Source: Marsupella aquatica
Lineage: Eukaryota > Marchantiophyta
Reading direction: 5' to 3'
Length of the DNA: 64,000 nucleotides
NCBI GenBank assembly: GCA_973895155.1
Contig: OZ316891.1
Coordinates: forward strand, 11,222,001 to 11,286,000
In this document: piece by piece, positions 1 through 12,800 of the stretch
How the letters are laid out: every line of letters begins with the position of its first letter
Position numbering within the stretch: position 1 is the first letter of the stretch
Position numbers and translations under genes: made by a program
The notes under the pieces: generated by a model
Database searches by the model: none
The model's input: only the letters and a program-made list of their open reading frames with translations
What the model was told of the DNA's origin: nothing

Positions 1-213
1 TCCAATCGTCCTCCGTGCCTCCACAATTTCTCGTCCCCAACCGAATTTTTTCTATCCTCCGCATCCCATTAGCGATGTCACACAAATTCAACGACCCGGC
101 GAGCATTCTCTGAACCCTAACGACCACGCGATCTCGCCCGCGGCAATCAGAGAAGTAAATCAATTTCCAGAGGCGACCAATCGGCGCACAATTCTCACTC
201 ACATTACTCGAGA

Positions 214-543
214 ATGGGAACGAACACATACGCGTGCAATGGCACCAAAATTCTTCGGAGCGCTAGCACTCCCCATGCGGAGGGGCAAATGTCTCTGGTC
301 GACTTCATTAATCTAACAAAAGCGGGCTCGCTGCGTTTCACGGTTTGGCTTTCGCGCCGGGAAGCCAGCGAGGAGGAGCAGAGCATGAAATCGGAACAAC
401 CTCGTGCGATTCTCGTCCCATCAACGATCGTTGCGAAGAAGGCGCAACAGCAGCAGCAGCCTGGCGAGGTGATCCGACGTATTCGTCGTTCTAGCATGAA
501 GGTGGAATTTCCTCGTTACATGTCGAGACGAGATGTCTTCTAG
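214..543 (+). CDS. hypothetical 109-aa ORF
   Basis: This open frame starts at an ATG in a plausible context (gaATGg) and encodes 109 residues. It includes a short run of glutamines and a basic C-terminal part rich in arginine. I recognise no domain, signal peptide or membrane segment. The leading 200 bases are C-rich and resemble a plant 5' leader, but nothing else supports expression. The downstream side runs straight into a repeat array. It could equally be a chance ORF or the 5' exon of a gene interrupted by the repeats. Confidence 0.25.
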   Translation: MGTNTYACNGTKILRSASTPHAEGQMSLVDFINLTKAGSLRFTVWLSRREASEEEQSMKSEQPRAILVPSTIVAKKAQQQQQPGEVIRRIRRSSMKVEFPRYMSRRDVF

Positions 544-604
544 TGTAGTTTTCCGTCCCGTCGTTTATTCGGTGAGTTGAGGGCCAAGCGCTTGCTTCTT
601 CGTG

Positions 605-1830
605 TCGTGGCCCTTACCGTAGTAAACTGGTACCGGGTAAGTGCGCGAGCTAACCATGTAGGGGAACTATGGTCAGCTCCCCCGTAGTGTGCTTAGGGAC
701 TAGCAGGTTAGAGCAACGTATTGGGGACGGGTACGGGGTAAGTGCGCGAGCTAACCATGTAGGGGAACTATGGTCAGCTCTCCTGTAGTGTACCTTGGGG
801 ACTATCAGGTTAGAGCAACTTGTTGTAGACGGGTACCGGGTAAGAATGCGTGAGCTAACCATGTTGGGGAACTATGGTCAGCTCTTCCATGGTGCATGTA
901 GGGACTATCAGGTTAGAGCAACTTGTTGTGGACCTTACCATAGTGAACAGGTACCAGGTAAGTATGCTCAAGCAGACCATGTTGGCCGGGGAACTATGGT
1001 CAGCTCTCTCATGATGTACTTAGGGGCAATCAGGTTAGTGCAACGTGTGGTGGACCATACTGTTGTGAATGGGTACCGGGTAAGTATGTGCAGCCAAGCT
1101 AACCATGCTGGCCGGGGAACTATGGTCAGCTCTCCCATGGTCTCAAGAGGTTAACTGAGTGTATATTTTAAGGTAACATGTGTGATCATAGTCTAATATA
1201 TATACATACATCTATATTATAAAGAAACATTCCCAAGAATATTCTTTATTTCTTATATTAATTATTATTTCTACTTTATAAAATGAATTTATTTAAGAAT
1301 ATTTTATAAATGTGAGCTTATAATACATTTTTCTGCCGTTGAAGCTTTTTAAAAATTTAACTACAGAGTTGTTGGATTGCACAGGGTTCCTACAATTTTT
1401 AATGGTTGCATGACCCCTTGAGCCCATGGTGTACTTAAGGACTATCAGGTTAGAGCAACTTGTGGTGGACCTTACAATTGTGAATGGGTACGGACCGGGT
1501 AAATATACGCAAGCCAACCATGTTGACGGGGGGACTATGGTCAGCTCTCCCATGTTGTACTTAAGAACGATCAGGTTAGAGCAACTGGTGGTGGACCTTA
1601 CAATTGTGAATGGGCACCGGGTAGTTATGCACAAGTTAACCATGTTGGCTGCAGAACTATGGTCAGCTCTTGCATGGTGTACCTTAGCCAGGGACTATCA
1701 GGTTACAGCAATATGTGGTCAACCTTAACGTATTGGATGCCGGGTGAGTATGCGTGAGCTAACCATGTTGAGGAAGTATGGTCAGCTCTCCCATGGTGTA
1801 CCTTAGGGACTATTGGGTAGAGCAATAAAC
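605..1830. repeat. degenerate tandem array, about 100-127 bp unit, in two blocks
   Basis: The phrase ggggaactatggtcagctc recurs near 661, 761, 869, 990 and 1117, and in altered form near 1529, 1654 and 1772. Between these copies, 'actatcaggttagagcaact' and 'gtaccgggtaagtatgcg' also recur in fixed order. The spacing is roughly 100 to 127 bases. An unrelated AT-rich segment (about 1155-1420) splits the array into two blocks. Open frames on both strands through the array are by-products of the repetition. Confidence 0.8.
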
Positions 1831-1839
1831 AAATAATTA

Positions 1840-2657
1840 TTGAAAATCACCCAATATCTCAGATTGCTATCTTTCTAACACCTTGTAAGTACTTTGTCAC
1901 AAAACTGAGTTGCTGGGAGTCTTAGCATTGCTATCTATCTAACACCTTTAAAGTGGACTTTTAACTAAGTTAGTACTTTGTCACTAGAGTTGTTGGGAAT
2001 TACAATATTGCTACAATTTTAGTAATACTACCAGAATTTTATATTGTGGATGCAATACAAAACAGTAAACAAGGCTAAGTAGGTGAAAAAGAAGTTCACC
2101 TGGGAGTTCACAAAGGTAATCATATGCAGAAACCATGGGAGCATTCTAGCTACTAAAAACAGGTGGCAGCATTAGAATGTAGTGGCAATGTACTTAAAAA
2201 TTGATCTATCTCATTGTTTTTTCATGGTCTGTTTACTACATGTCAATCTGGCACTAAGCCGCCCTAATTGTTTGATTATGGTTGCATTTTTTCTTAACCA
2301 TGAGATTGATGAGCCTAAAGGTGCCCTTCTGCACCCTCATTTGCACCCAAACCCTCATTCTCTTGGCAGCTTACACACTCCTTCACACTTAATTTCAAGA
2401 CTGACTACTCAACTTCCTGTAACTTTGGATTGCCTAAAGTATTGCTTTGATATTGCTTTAATATGCTCAATACCACTTCTACTCAACATCACTTACTCTC
2501 AACATAAATGTCCAAAGCAGGGCATTGTGCTAGGTGTCACTGGTAAGTGAATGATGTTGAGTGGACCAACATGTTGTGAAGCACAAGATGTCTAGGTTGG
2601 ATGCTATGGGGAGTTGGCAACTTGGCCTGACAATGGATCTCAAGGAGTGTGCCAGCT
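1840..2657. other. no gene seen; degenerate duplication at 1865-2010
   Basis: Two imperfect copies of a phrase containing 'taacacctt...agtactttgtcac...gttgttggga' lie between about 1865 and 2010. A 122-codon open frame follows (2182-2550), but it has no recognisable domain. I find no convincing coding signal here. Confidence 0.5.
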
Positions 2658-2843
2658 AGTACCCTAGCTCCCACAATGATCATAATTTTGACTTGCCTTG
2701 CAAATGTTTTTGATGAGTATATACTAGCCCCCCAAACAGTTTGGTGTCGACTCTAGTACCCTAGCTCCCACATTCAATGATCATAATTTTGACTTGCCTT
2801 GCAAATGTTTTTGATGAGTATATAGCCCCCCAAACAGTTTGGT
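2658..2843. repeat. direct tandem duplication, about 97-bp period
   Basis: The block beginning agtaccctagctccca is repeated almost exactly, with copies starting at 2658 and 2755. Both contain 'gatcataattttgacttgcc' and end in 'ccccccaaacagtttggtg'. The second copy has a small insertion and a small deletion. Confidence 0.85.
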
Positions 2844-3097
2844 GACCTCAAACCACTGACAACTCTAGGTATTTAAGGCCCTCTTGGACTGCACTGGCAA
2901 AATTACTTGGAGAGCGCGCATATATGGAGCCAACTTAAGGACTGGGAACTGGAGTAACCAACAAACAGGTGAACGATCATTTGGTTTATTTTGAATAGTA
3001 TTAATGCATTTTGAAACAAAAAAACAGAGTTGCACCATAGATTGCATTGGCACTTAGATGGGTAAGATTTTTAGATGTGATAAACTAGCAATGGACG

Positions 3098-3625
3098 CCT
3101 AAGATGTCGAGGAGAGGCAAAGATGTCCAAGCAAGGGCAAGATGTCAAGGGGAGGGAAATATGTCAAGGAGAGGCAAAAATGTTTAGATGAGGGCAAGAT
3201 GTCAAGGCAAGGGCCAGATGTCGAGGAAAGGCAAAGATGTTAAGGGGAGGGCAAGGTGTCAAGGAAAGACAAAGATGTCGAGGAGAAGATAAGATGTCGA
3301 GGAGATGCAAAGATGTTGAGGCGAGGGAAAGATGCCAAGGAAAGGCATAGATGTCCAGGCGAGGGCAAGATGTCGAGGGGAGGGAAAGATGTCAAGGAGA
3401 GGCAAAAATATTTAGATGAGGGCAAGATGTCAAGGCAAGGGCCAGATGTCGAGGAGAGGCAAAGATGTTGAGGCGAGGGCAAGATGTCAAGGAGAGACAA
3501 ACTAAGATGTCGAGGAGAGGGTAAGATGTTGAGGGGATGCAAAGATGTTGAGGCGAGGGCAAGATGCCGAGGAGATGCAAAGATGTTGAGGCAAGGGCAA
3601 GATGTCGAGGGGAGGGAAAGAGGTC
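3098..3625. repeat. 19-bp purine-rich minisatellite
   Basis: Units close to agatgtcgaggagaggcaa repeat head to tail with a 19-base period for over 500 bases. A second short block of the same unit lies at about 3955-4085, beyond an unrelated spacer (3626-3954). One strand is almost all purine plus the fixed ATGT. Low-complexity open frames on both strands, with Lys/Arg-rich or Ser/Leu/Pro-rich translations, arise from the repetition. Confidence 0.85.
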
Positions 3626-4318
3626 ACTTGAGGTCAAACCAAGGTCACAGGAAGGCAAAAGACAAATAATTACGGACAAAGGCAATGTTTATAAATAAAT
3701 TAAAGGAAATAAAAGCAAAAAGACAGACACAAAATTAAGGCAAAGGGGGAGAAATCCGACATACCAAAAGGGAGTTAAAGGAGATGGTATCCAGAGCTAT
3801 TAATGGAGGTTTGCAGATCAAGGGTCAACAAAAAACTTCTTTTCCATCCAATGGTTGAGGTTGAATCCGGCCCAATCTTGCAATTGTAAGCAGATGATGC
3901 CCATAAATGGATGGGGTCCCGTATTGTGAGGTAGCCCCATGCCCAGAAGAATTTGAGGCGAGGCAAGGATGTCAAGGCAAAGGAAAGATGTCAAGGCAAG
4001 GCAACAATGTCGAAACGAGTGAAAATGTCAAGGTGAAAGCAAGACAAAGATGTTGAGGCAAGACAACAATGTCGAGGAGGGAAACACTTTTTGTTTTAAT
4101 GTACAATTTTTCAAGCTTTTGATAAATAAGTGTTTTTATGCACAAAAAACTATAAGTTTTCCATCATGGAAACGCTCTCGGGCTGGCACAAATATTATCC
4201 CCTTTAATATCCTTTTCTTGCTTTGTAGTTTTTCCATATATGTCCTCTACTTTATCTTACTTCTTCTTTTCCCTTTATCTTAGTAAACCAACCTTCTCAC
4301 TCGCTCCTTGTGACTGGC

Positions 4319-4520
4319 TTTTCCCCTTTATCTGCGGTATTCATGATACCCTGGGAGAATAATACATAATCATCCTCTATGCAAAATCCAAAAGTTTGAC
4401 ATGCCCCAAAATTTTCCCCTTTATCTTCGGTATTCATGTTACCCTGGGAGGTTGGGAGAGTAATACATAATCATACTCTAATTATGCAAAATACAAAAAG
4501 TTTGACATGCCCCAAAAGTT
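4319..4520. repeat. direct duplication, about 95-105 bp
   Basis: Two copies of a block starting ttttcccctttatct and ending tttgacatgccccaaaa start near 4319 and 4412. The second copy carries small insertions. No coding function is apparent. Confidence 0.8.
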
Positions 4521-4525
4521 TCTGG

Positions 4526-7500
4526 CTGGGATGTGTGTAATTTAATAAAAGAGAAAGATACATTTTAGATGATGTCACATAAGAATGTACATAAGAATTA
4601 TCCCATGTAGTATGTATTCTACTATAAAGAGAAGTATATCAGTTGACACTCCTAGTCAATCAATCCAAGAGTAAACAAAAAACTTAAAAATAATCTGACC
4701 GCTTAAGTTGATTCCCTCCATTTTCAAGTTTGTAATCAGACGAAATACTTTTTGGTGGCATTGCATATTATAGATGTAGATATAGTTTGATAGTTTAAGT
4801 AGGTCATGGATTGGGAAAAGAACATACATAAGTTATGGGACAGATCAGTGGCATCTATGTGAGACTGTTCTGACTTGATCTTTTGGTTGTTAGTCATCCC
4901 TGGCTAGTCCTGCTCTGGCTGACTAATTATCTGTATCCAAGTAGTTGGGTTACCAGCAGCAGGACTCTGAGTAATATCTACTGAAGATGTGGTGCTCAAT
5001 CAGAATTTTGGTATCAGATGTGAGTCCCTGGTATAAGTATCAGATTTTGGTACTGATATACTCAGATTTTGGTATAATTGATTAGTATCAGTTGTCCTTG
5101 TGAGAAGTATATATATACAATGCTTTCCAAAAAGAGCACTCCAAAGTGTGTGCATGTGGAAGAGTTGTGTGATTGAGTGTGGGAATCGAGGTGCTATTAT
5201 ATGATGCCGGACATCTTCTATAACTATAGAAATGTAATACAGAGCTACTCTCAGGGCCTATTGTCTAGAGTGAGCCTCTACACTTGTTACTTTGGGGGGA
5301 TAAGTATGAGTGGGTGTGGAGGAATTTGGGGGTTTTACTTTTTTTGGGGGAAAAAATCACATATTAAGGGCAATTTCATGAAGAACTCCCTGAGTAGTTT
5401 GCACCAGCCTTGATCTACAGGTCACAAATGAGTCTAAACTGTAAGTAGTGCTATCCAAGCAGATCTTGATGTTCTGAGTCAGTCTATCCCAGCTTTGGAA
5501 ATCCATGGGCCGGGGCTTCACAGAAAACCGCTCGGTCAATCCACTTTTTAAATATACACTTTTTAACCCCAAAAGGTACACTATAGTACAATACTCTACA
5601 CCTACTGTAAATGGTCAATTGTAAACTTGAGAGCACAAAAATGATCTTTACTAGAACTCAAGGAGTCTCATCCTAGTTCCTTTACAAAAGATGAACATGG
5701 TGGTACATCTGACGGCCAACATCTTTATGTTTTCTCCAATTGTACAGTTTTTGAAAGCCAAAGCCAAATGTACACTTTCTATTGCCCAAATATTCATAAA
5801 TTGAATAATATAGTTTCTGAGAGTATCCACACTAGCTACTCAGTGGAATTAGCTTAGATAAGGTATTCAAGGCCTTTCTTCTTCATTTTCCAACATTGGC
5901 CTATGAAAGTGCCAATGAGAGGAAGATGATAGGAACCTCGAGGGCCTCAATCCAAATTGGTGTCCCATATCACGCTCGAAGTTTTGGAGTAATAAACACT
6001 CTAAAAGTTAAGTCAACAAAGGTTTTTTTAGGAGTTTTTTACCCCTAACTTAATGGAATATTCCAAGAATATTTCCAAATTAGATTAAAATTCTCAAAAT
6101 TGGATTAAAATAACTCTAATGTTCTTCAACAAAAATTTAAAAGTATTTCACTAAACCTAATAAAAAAATCGCATATTTATTCGCGCATGATGGGTCGAAA
6201 GAAAAGAAGTGAAGACCCCGGAATAGGAACTTATCTCAGTGGAAAGTTTTGAGACATATGTTTGTTGTGGTCTTGATCTGCTAATCCATTATGGAATGAG
6301 GTTGCTCTACCTCACACTCTCATATATGTTTGGGCAAACATCCAATCAAGTCCGTTGGAGTACACAAAGTCTGTGGCGAGGTATTTAGAATTAATGGTAA
6401 TTGATGGGAACATTTGGCGTACTAGCTATGCCCCTTGGATGCCTTGGAGTGCATTCAATGTTCCTCAGACCATGTTTGATCAATTGCATTACACGGGAGA
6501 AAGGACCGAAATTGTATTAAGAACCAAAGACAAACTGTTCACCTGCACCTCTGATGCACCTGACAAATTGTAGATATATGACTATACTCTACTTGAAGCC
6601 TCTAGACTGTGACTAGGGCCCCACTGAAAGTTTTTTGAATGGAAAGAAACATAGGTATTATGTGTGTCTATGATAATTTTTGCTATCAGTTCTATTAGTA
6701 TTCAAAGAATGTGTATTCAGGCTCGTTTAGATAGAGACTATATTGTAGAGGGTTCCATTCCTTATCATGGAAAGCCTGAAGAACTGAGTGTAGATCGAGT
6801 ACGATTGAAGGCAGGCAGGTGTTGAGTGGGGTCGGTTGAAGGAATGTCGACAATTCTAAAAGCAAGCCAGGTCAGAACCATGAACGACATGAACGAATGT
6901 GGATGGAATGAACGAGTTTGTTGTGATGAATGGCCCAGACGACAGAAACAATAAAGAACGTTTGCTCCATATGGAGCGGAATTAAGAATGATATGAATCT
7001 ACTAGAAGGGAATGATGCGACTGTCAGGGATTCTGCATGGGTATTCAATGTGACCTTCGTTGGTTGCCAAGGCCCATATATCCGATAACTGCATGCTGCG
7101 TCAGCTTCGTGGTCTTACTACTGATCTAAGGGCCAGAATCGTATCGTAATGATTTATAGCATGTCAGTGCTGTCGATTCCATTTACCTAATAGTCATTGT
7201 CTGCTTCTACGTCAACGATTGCGGCCGAGAAATTCAATCGCAGTATCAGAACGAACTCATGGCCATCTCCTAACTCATCTGTCATAGCCAGCTCCGGAAT
7301 TTGTTCCACCATAACTTTCTGCCAGTTCAGGGTAAATTTGGTCTGTCAAAGATGTTACAACTAAATTAAAAGCTAGACGGAGAATAAATAACCGGTTCCA
7401 TTCATCACATTTACTGTACTATTTTCTGTTGGGTGACTCGAGATCCATGTGTTTTTGGGGACTATCTCATTGGTCGATCATCGGTCGGTGTTGGAGACAA

Positions 7501-8309
7501 AATGTCATTCTGACAGTACGAGTCCGGCGTGGTTTAATTTTCATGTGCTTATGTGCACATTTATGTTCATATATTATATATTCACCATAATGTTCCAATA
7601 TATCAAAACGTTAGCACAAGTGTTCCTGGTTTCGTAACCTTTGTTGTGGTATAATCACAGATACGCTAATTTGAGCTTTCAGCGGTAGCGGAGGACTTAC
7701 AAACGGGCTTATGTACAATGTCGCCTGGGCCAACCTGAGGCCAAGGCTATACTCCCACTTGATGCAGAAATATAAATGTTCAGGTACTCAATCACCGTTT
7801 GGATTACTGGCCTGAGTCAGTGCAAGGAGCTAGCTCGAGGCGATCACGTACTGGAGTGACCTAAATTTCAAAACTGCTGTGGCCTTCCCTTAGTTATGAT
7901 CCCACAGACTCAAAGTTGGGTGATTGTTGCAATTTCTGAACAAATTATGAGAATATGTAGAACTGTGGCGTTGCAAACGCAACTGTCTTGGCTTACACAG
8001 GTGGTCAGGTTCCAGCCTTGATACCTATCGCTCGGTGTTTCATAATCGGATTCAGTCGCCATTAATGTGAAATGCTATTCCAGGAAAAAATAAGGAAAGA
8101 AAAATTCAATGCAAATGTGCACTTCAGATTGAGCTCTATGCCAGAAACGTTTAGGCTACTGAACTCGGCCAGCACTGTCGTGTCTTTGTTTTGAGATATA
8201 CGGTCAACAGGAAAGCACAGTCGTCGTTGAGGGCCAAGCGCTTAGAGTTGATCCTATATCAGGATAAGTACAAATTTGGAACTGGTCTAAAGAAAATAGG
8301 ACAGTAGAC
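4526..8309. other. long stretch without a recognised gene
   Basis: Both strands are broken by frequent stops. The longest frames (for example 6355-6573, 72 codons) show no domain. A short repeated phrase (cagattttggta) lies at about 5000-5080. An 18-base string, gttgagggccaagcgctt, at about 8226 also occurs near 576. I see no promoter, RNA gene or terminal repeats that I can support. Confidence 0.5.
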
Positions 8310-8492
8310 AAAGTCAAGATCGCCCAATGAAGCCACAGAGATCACTGGGCAGGGAGTTTCGTGTTTAGTGGAAGACATGAAAGGGAAATTGGTGGCATGC
8401 GTAAAGTGAACAAATAGTTGACTTCAACAGTCTACAAGTCTTCTCCGTCGTAGCCTGGAGGTTATGTACGTAGTGGGAACATATACGAGAAA

Positions 8493-8607
8493 TTCTAAAC
8501 TTGTTAAATTGAATTTCAACTTTCTGGACTTGCCCCAAAGTCATTGTTCAATTTAACAAGTTTAGAAAGTTTAGAAAGTACTTTGGGGCAAGTCCAGAAA
8601 GTTGAAA
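8493..8607. repeat. interlocked inverted repeats (A-B-A'-B')
   Basis: Arm A (8493-8513, ttctaaacttgttaaattgaa) is followed by arm B (8514-8541, containing ctttctggacttgccccaaa). Next come the inverse of A (8547-8567) and the inverse of B (8580-8607). The two inverted pairs interlock rather than nest. The block is flanked by the 11-base direct repeat tagtgggaaca (at about 8471 and 8610). A third copy of B, extended by 'actt', lies at 9490-9521 in the same orientation as the first. Confidence 0.85.
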
Positions 8608-8987
8608 TATAGTGGGAACAAGCAATTTTGTGGCCACAGCATGATTACCTTTGCTTCGATACATGGAGGTTAGAGCATATTGTGCAAGAGGAGCGCCGAG
8701 TAAAGGATGTCTCATTTTCTGGCTGTTTCTTGACATTTGGATGATTTTTCAAGACCATAGTTTGCACGAACAAGGAGCCTTAAGGTGTTTCCCAGTTCCC
8801 AGCCGTATCGATCTCGACTTTTGGTTGATTCCTCCACGTCGCCACATTTGGAAAGTGTTGATACTAAATTGATTCCTAATTTTCCATTTTCTAGTCGGTC
8901 TTGATCTCAGCCTTAAAATTTGGGTGGGTGATTGCTTGCATGCCTCTCCAAGAAAAACCTCAGAAATCTTGCGCTCTTGGAACATTC

Positions 8988-9077
8988 GGTCATTGTTCCA
9001 GATGCTGCGCTGATCGATCAGGCCTAGAGCACGGTCATTGTTCCAGATGCTGCGCTGATCGATCAGGCCTAGAGCAC
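8988..9077. repeat. 45-bp perfect tandem duplication
   Basis: A 45-base unit containing cattgttccagatgctgcgc occurs twice back to back inside the inverted-repeat element. Because 45 is a multiple of three, it also duplicates 15 codons of a minus-strand open frame (8749-9168), which is otherwise unremarkable. Confidence 0.85.
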
Positions 9078-9895
9078 GGTCCCGAGCTTTAACTTTAAGG
9101 ATAGAATCTGCACCGTACGTGTAAACTGAGCAGGAGACATTCATTGTCAATGGAAGGACCACGGACATGCTGGATACATGTTACACTCAAAATTAAACAT
9201 GCATGCAAAAAGTAACGTTAAATGCATAAAAAATTCAGATCAATGATTACGCACCTCTGCAACTACGGTACGTACGTGAGTCAGATCAGAATTCCGCTTT
9301 ATTATGGAGTCAGATCAAATTCTGCTTTATGTTGATTGCTCAATGTACGAAACTCGCGGTCCCTGAAGTCGTACAGTAGCTGATCAATGTTTTGGGTTTA
9401 GGGTTTATTACCGGTGCCCTTGAGACAAGTTCTGTCATAAGTAGTTTCCATGATCTACAGTACTGCTGTGTCGCTTTACTATAACCAAATTTCAACTTTC
9501 TGGACTTGCCCCAAAGTACTTGGAGGAATTAAGTCCAGGATGTTGTGCAAGGACTGCCCCAACAGATTTGGGGAAACACCGTGAAATCCACGTCGCTCAT
9601 CGTACTACTACCGTAGTGACGTACCGTTTGGGCTGAAGCCCAGAGTACAATTTGCTTTAGACAACTTCAGAATTCTCGTATTAGCTCCTATAACAGTACT
9701 AATTAAGTTAGTCTTAATAACCTCCGAGGCTATAATTAACGGAGAAGAATTCTAAACTGATGAAGTCAACCATTTGTTCACTTTAGGCACGCCACGAATT
9801 TCCCTTTGGTATCTTCCACTAACTAGGGACGACACGAAACTCCCTGCTAAGTGGCCTCTCTGGCATCACAATTTCCCTCGACCAAAATCAGTAAA

Positions 9896-12800
9896 TTAAG
9901 TAATCAGGATGAGTTGATTTGATGCCACCCATAGGAACACAATGAGTTGATTTGAGGCCATCCACTCGAGCGGAATTGGTTGATGTGACGTCGTCCAGCC
10001 AATTGATGTGTATTCGCTTTTTGTCGCCCAGCCAATTGAACAATGGTAATTATGTAGGTCTGCAGTGTGCCTATCCGAGACATCATTCTACACTTGAGAT
10101 CGATGATTCAAGCTGGCCAGTTTCCAATCATCCTACTGTAGAGATCGTTCTGCTGGGGAGCTATAAGTTTTATGCATTGGCCCTGAGTTTAAAAATAAAC
10201 AAGCTCTGGTGTACTTGGGTCCGATTCCATTGCAGTATTTACGACCTGTTGTACTAGCTGGTACACAGCATAGACGGATCGGGGAAAATATTGCAAGTAT
10301 ACAACGCCCAGCTGAAGGTTAACGCCACCTATGAGGACAGTCGCTGACGAACTGTGTCTGGTGTGTACAATTACAGATTTGTAAGTACTCTTCGTCGTAC
10401 GCGAAAGTTCTTGGGCGACAAATCATCTTGAGTATGTATCGCCAACCTGAATTGTAACCCATTTGCAGCTGGGTTTGAGAAATGCACAACCGTTCGACAT
10501 TGAAAAGAAATGAAGAAGACTATATGAAGCTAAACTGCAGAATACCTTAAGTTAGATCGACTCAGAAGGCCTTTGAACCTAAGTGATGGGAATCGTCATC
10601 CGAGCGACACGCTCAAAATAAAATAATATTTCCACTAGTCGGTGCCAGCAGGCAGGCACGCGGTAAGTGGATCAGCTTCAAAAGCTGCTGATCGAGGTCG
10701 TCCTGTACAAGGCAACGGTCGCAGATTAATTATACGTGAGTCCCCTTGCATGTCAATCAGGTCTAGCTCGTACTTCGTCAAGGTCACTGCAACAATCATA
10801 CAATAAATGTTCTGACAAAGTCATTTCCATGCCATAAGGAGCGCATGTCGCCAAACCAGGGATGTTGAGTGATCTGTCGACTTCCTCGAGCATACGAAGA
10901 GTAGAAAGTATGAACTGGCGGTGTTTGGTATCCTAAAAGTCCTTCTGCAGTCCAATGAACAGGCTCTGATAATTCGGTCCGACCCCATCTCACAGGCAAG
11001 CATTTAATGCTGAATTCACTTGCAAGGATCAAGGACGGATCGATGCTAAATTGCCAATATACGTACCTGGTTCTGATCACTGTCGTTCAGAACTCGCTCG
11101 AACATGAATTGGAGATAGTCATCATTCTAATCTACGCCAAGAGTTATTGTAATTCGAAATTTGATGTCCAGAATTGATGGAGCCATCTCGCAGACAGCTT
11201 GAATTTTCTACCCAGCAGTATCATTCAACTGGATTCTGACCAGTCAATTTTGTCAGCTAGATACATGCGTGATGATACGGTGGATATTGTTTTCTGCCGA
11301 TCAGCATTGCATGGCGCGGTACTAGCTCTGCACTGAAAGTACAGCCTCTAGCCTCATGGCATCGAGCTTACTGTGGCATTTCCGATCGTGTGATTACTGT
11401 AGAACCTTGAGCAGATTTCTTCTACTTTTCCTTTTGGCACCCACCTGGTGTTACAAACAATTAACAACAGAAACAGTTTCGAGTGGGAGAGTTCACCGTG
11501 GCCTTATGCATGCAGACATCCCATGGACGTGCACTGATGCCCGTCGTTTTATATTGTTTCCTTCTTAGGACAGACTTTGTATATGATAGAAAGAATCCAC
11601 TACCGTAGGCCGTCACGAGAGGTACATGGGAGCCACACGGTTTCTGAGTCGAGACTCGAGCGTGTGGAGCATGTAGCATGGACTTCATGGTAGCTCTCAG
11701 GGTAGATGGTCATCAACCTACTTGCGATTGACCCACAGTGACAGCTGCATGGATCCAGGATATGATCTGATTTGTAGAATAACTTTTAGAGTGCGCCCGA
11801 AATTTATCAGCTTAAAACATTTAGACATCGATCCAGCTGACAGAAACAAATATCTCCTGCAGCAGAGTCACTCCTTTTGAGTTTCGTAGTACTGGGCTAG
11901 CTCTGCATATTCGACTTTTGACATTCCACATTTGTAGTGGAATGTTTTGCGTCGAACTTCTTTGTTTCTTTTCTCCATCTCCAGCTGCAGATCCAGGTCT
12001 CCGAGTCAGATACCACTGACATGATCTACATTCACATTACAGTAAATGGAGATCGATAATTATACATATCTATATGTGCGTGGAGGCCGTGAGAGCCATA
12101 TCTGTTTGCGCATATTTGAATGAATAGGGAACTCCAAATCAAAACGGAATCCGAACAAGGTTCAAATTAGATCAGATGTTTCAGGAGTCGGAGTGATCGA
12201 GCGATTCTTCAAGGGCCCCCGTTGGCACATTAAGCATTCAACGTCGAGGTCATTCAGGAGCAGGCCTTGCTTGTTGGGTAGACATATAGGAAACGAGATC
12301 ATGTGAAAACCTCTCAAGAGCGACCGGGCAGGAAGTATTGACTGAGCGAGCTGGTGGCATCTGCTCACCTACAGCAACTGAGGAGCAAACTTGGAAAAGA
12401 ATCAAGCTCTTTTGACCGAGGTCGGTGTGGCTTTGTAGCCTGGCTTTCCAGAAGTCAAGAGTAGGGATCGAGACACCAACCAAGAAAGTTTTTAATCGGT
12501 GAGCCGGGTCCCGTCTCCGACATTGCGCCCTCGATCAATTCTGGAACCTTGCGATGCCCTTCGGCTTCCGTAGCTATGCTCGACCAGCTCCAGATTAGCA
12601 GACAATCGCTGCAAAGTCTCTGCCAAGCTCAGGAGAACGCACGTACAGACCTGTCTCTTATCTACTGTAAGTTGTAGTTTTCTGTACCTCAGCTAGCTTG
12701 CTCTGATAGAAACGAGACTTCTGGCTCGGCTGATTTGGATTAGAAAGTCCCTCTGGTTTTTGGTTTGAACCTAGATCGAAGCACGCCCAGACTCACATGA

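Larger units (their letters stand above)
8310..9895. mobile_element. non-autonomous element with long imperfect inverted repeats
   Basis: The segment at about 8340-8440 is matched, reversed and complemented, by about 9755-9862. Shared blocks include gcagggagtttcgtgt, agtggaaga, aaagggaaatt, taaagtgaacaaat and gttgacttca. Weaker similarity continues inward on both sides ('tcttctccgt', 'ggaggtta', 'tacgagaa'), so each arm is perhaps 200 bases. The interior has no transposase-like ORF. The architecture fits a long-TIR, Mutator-like non-autonomous element. The exact ends and a target-site duplication could not be fixed, so the limits given are approximate. Confidence 0.65.

Noticed and set aside
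3240-3685. Repeat-encoded proteins on both strands of the minisatellite
   Set aside because: A 19-bp unit cycles through all frames. Open frames arise from lack of stops in the unit, and no start or domain supports them.
576-8245. Shared 18-mer gttgagggccaagcgctt at about 576 and 8226 as ends of one element
   Set aside because: The flanks do not match and no inverted or direct extension was found. It is probably a short dispersed repeat or chance.
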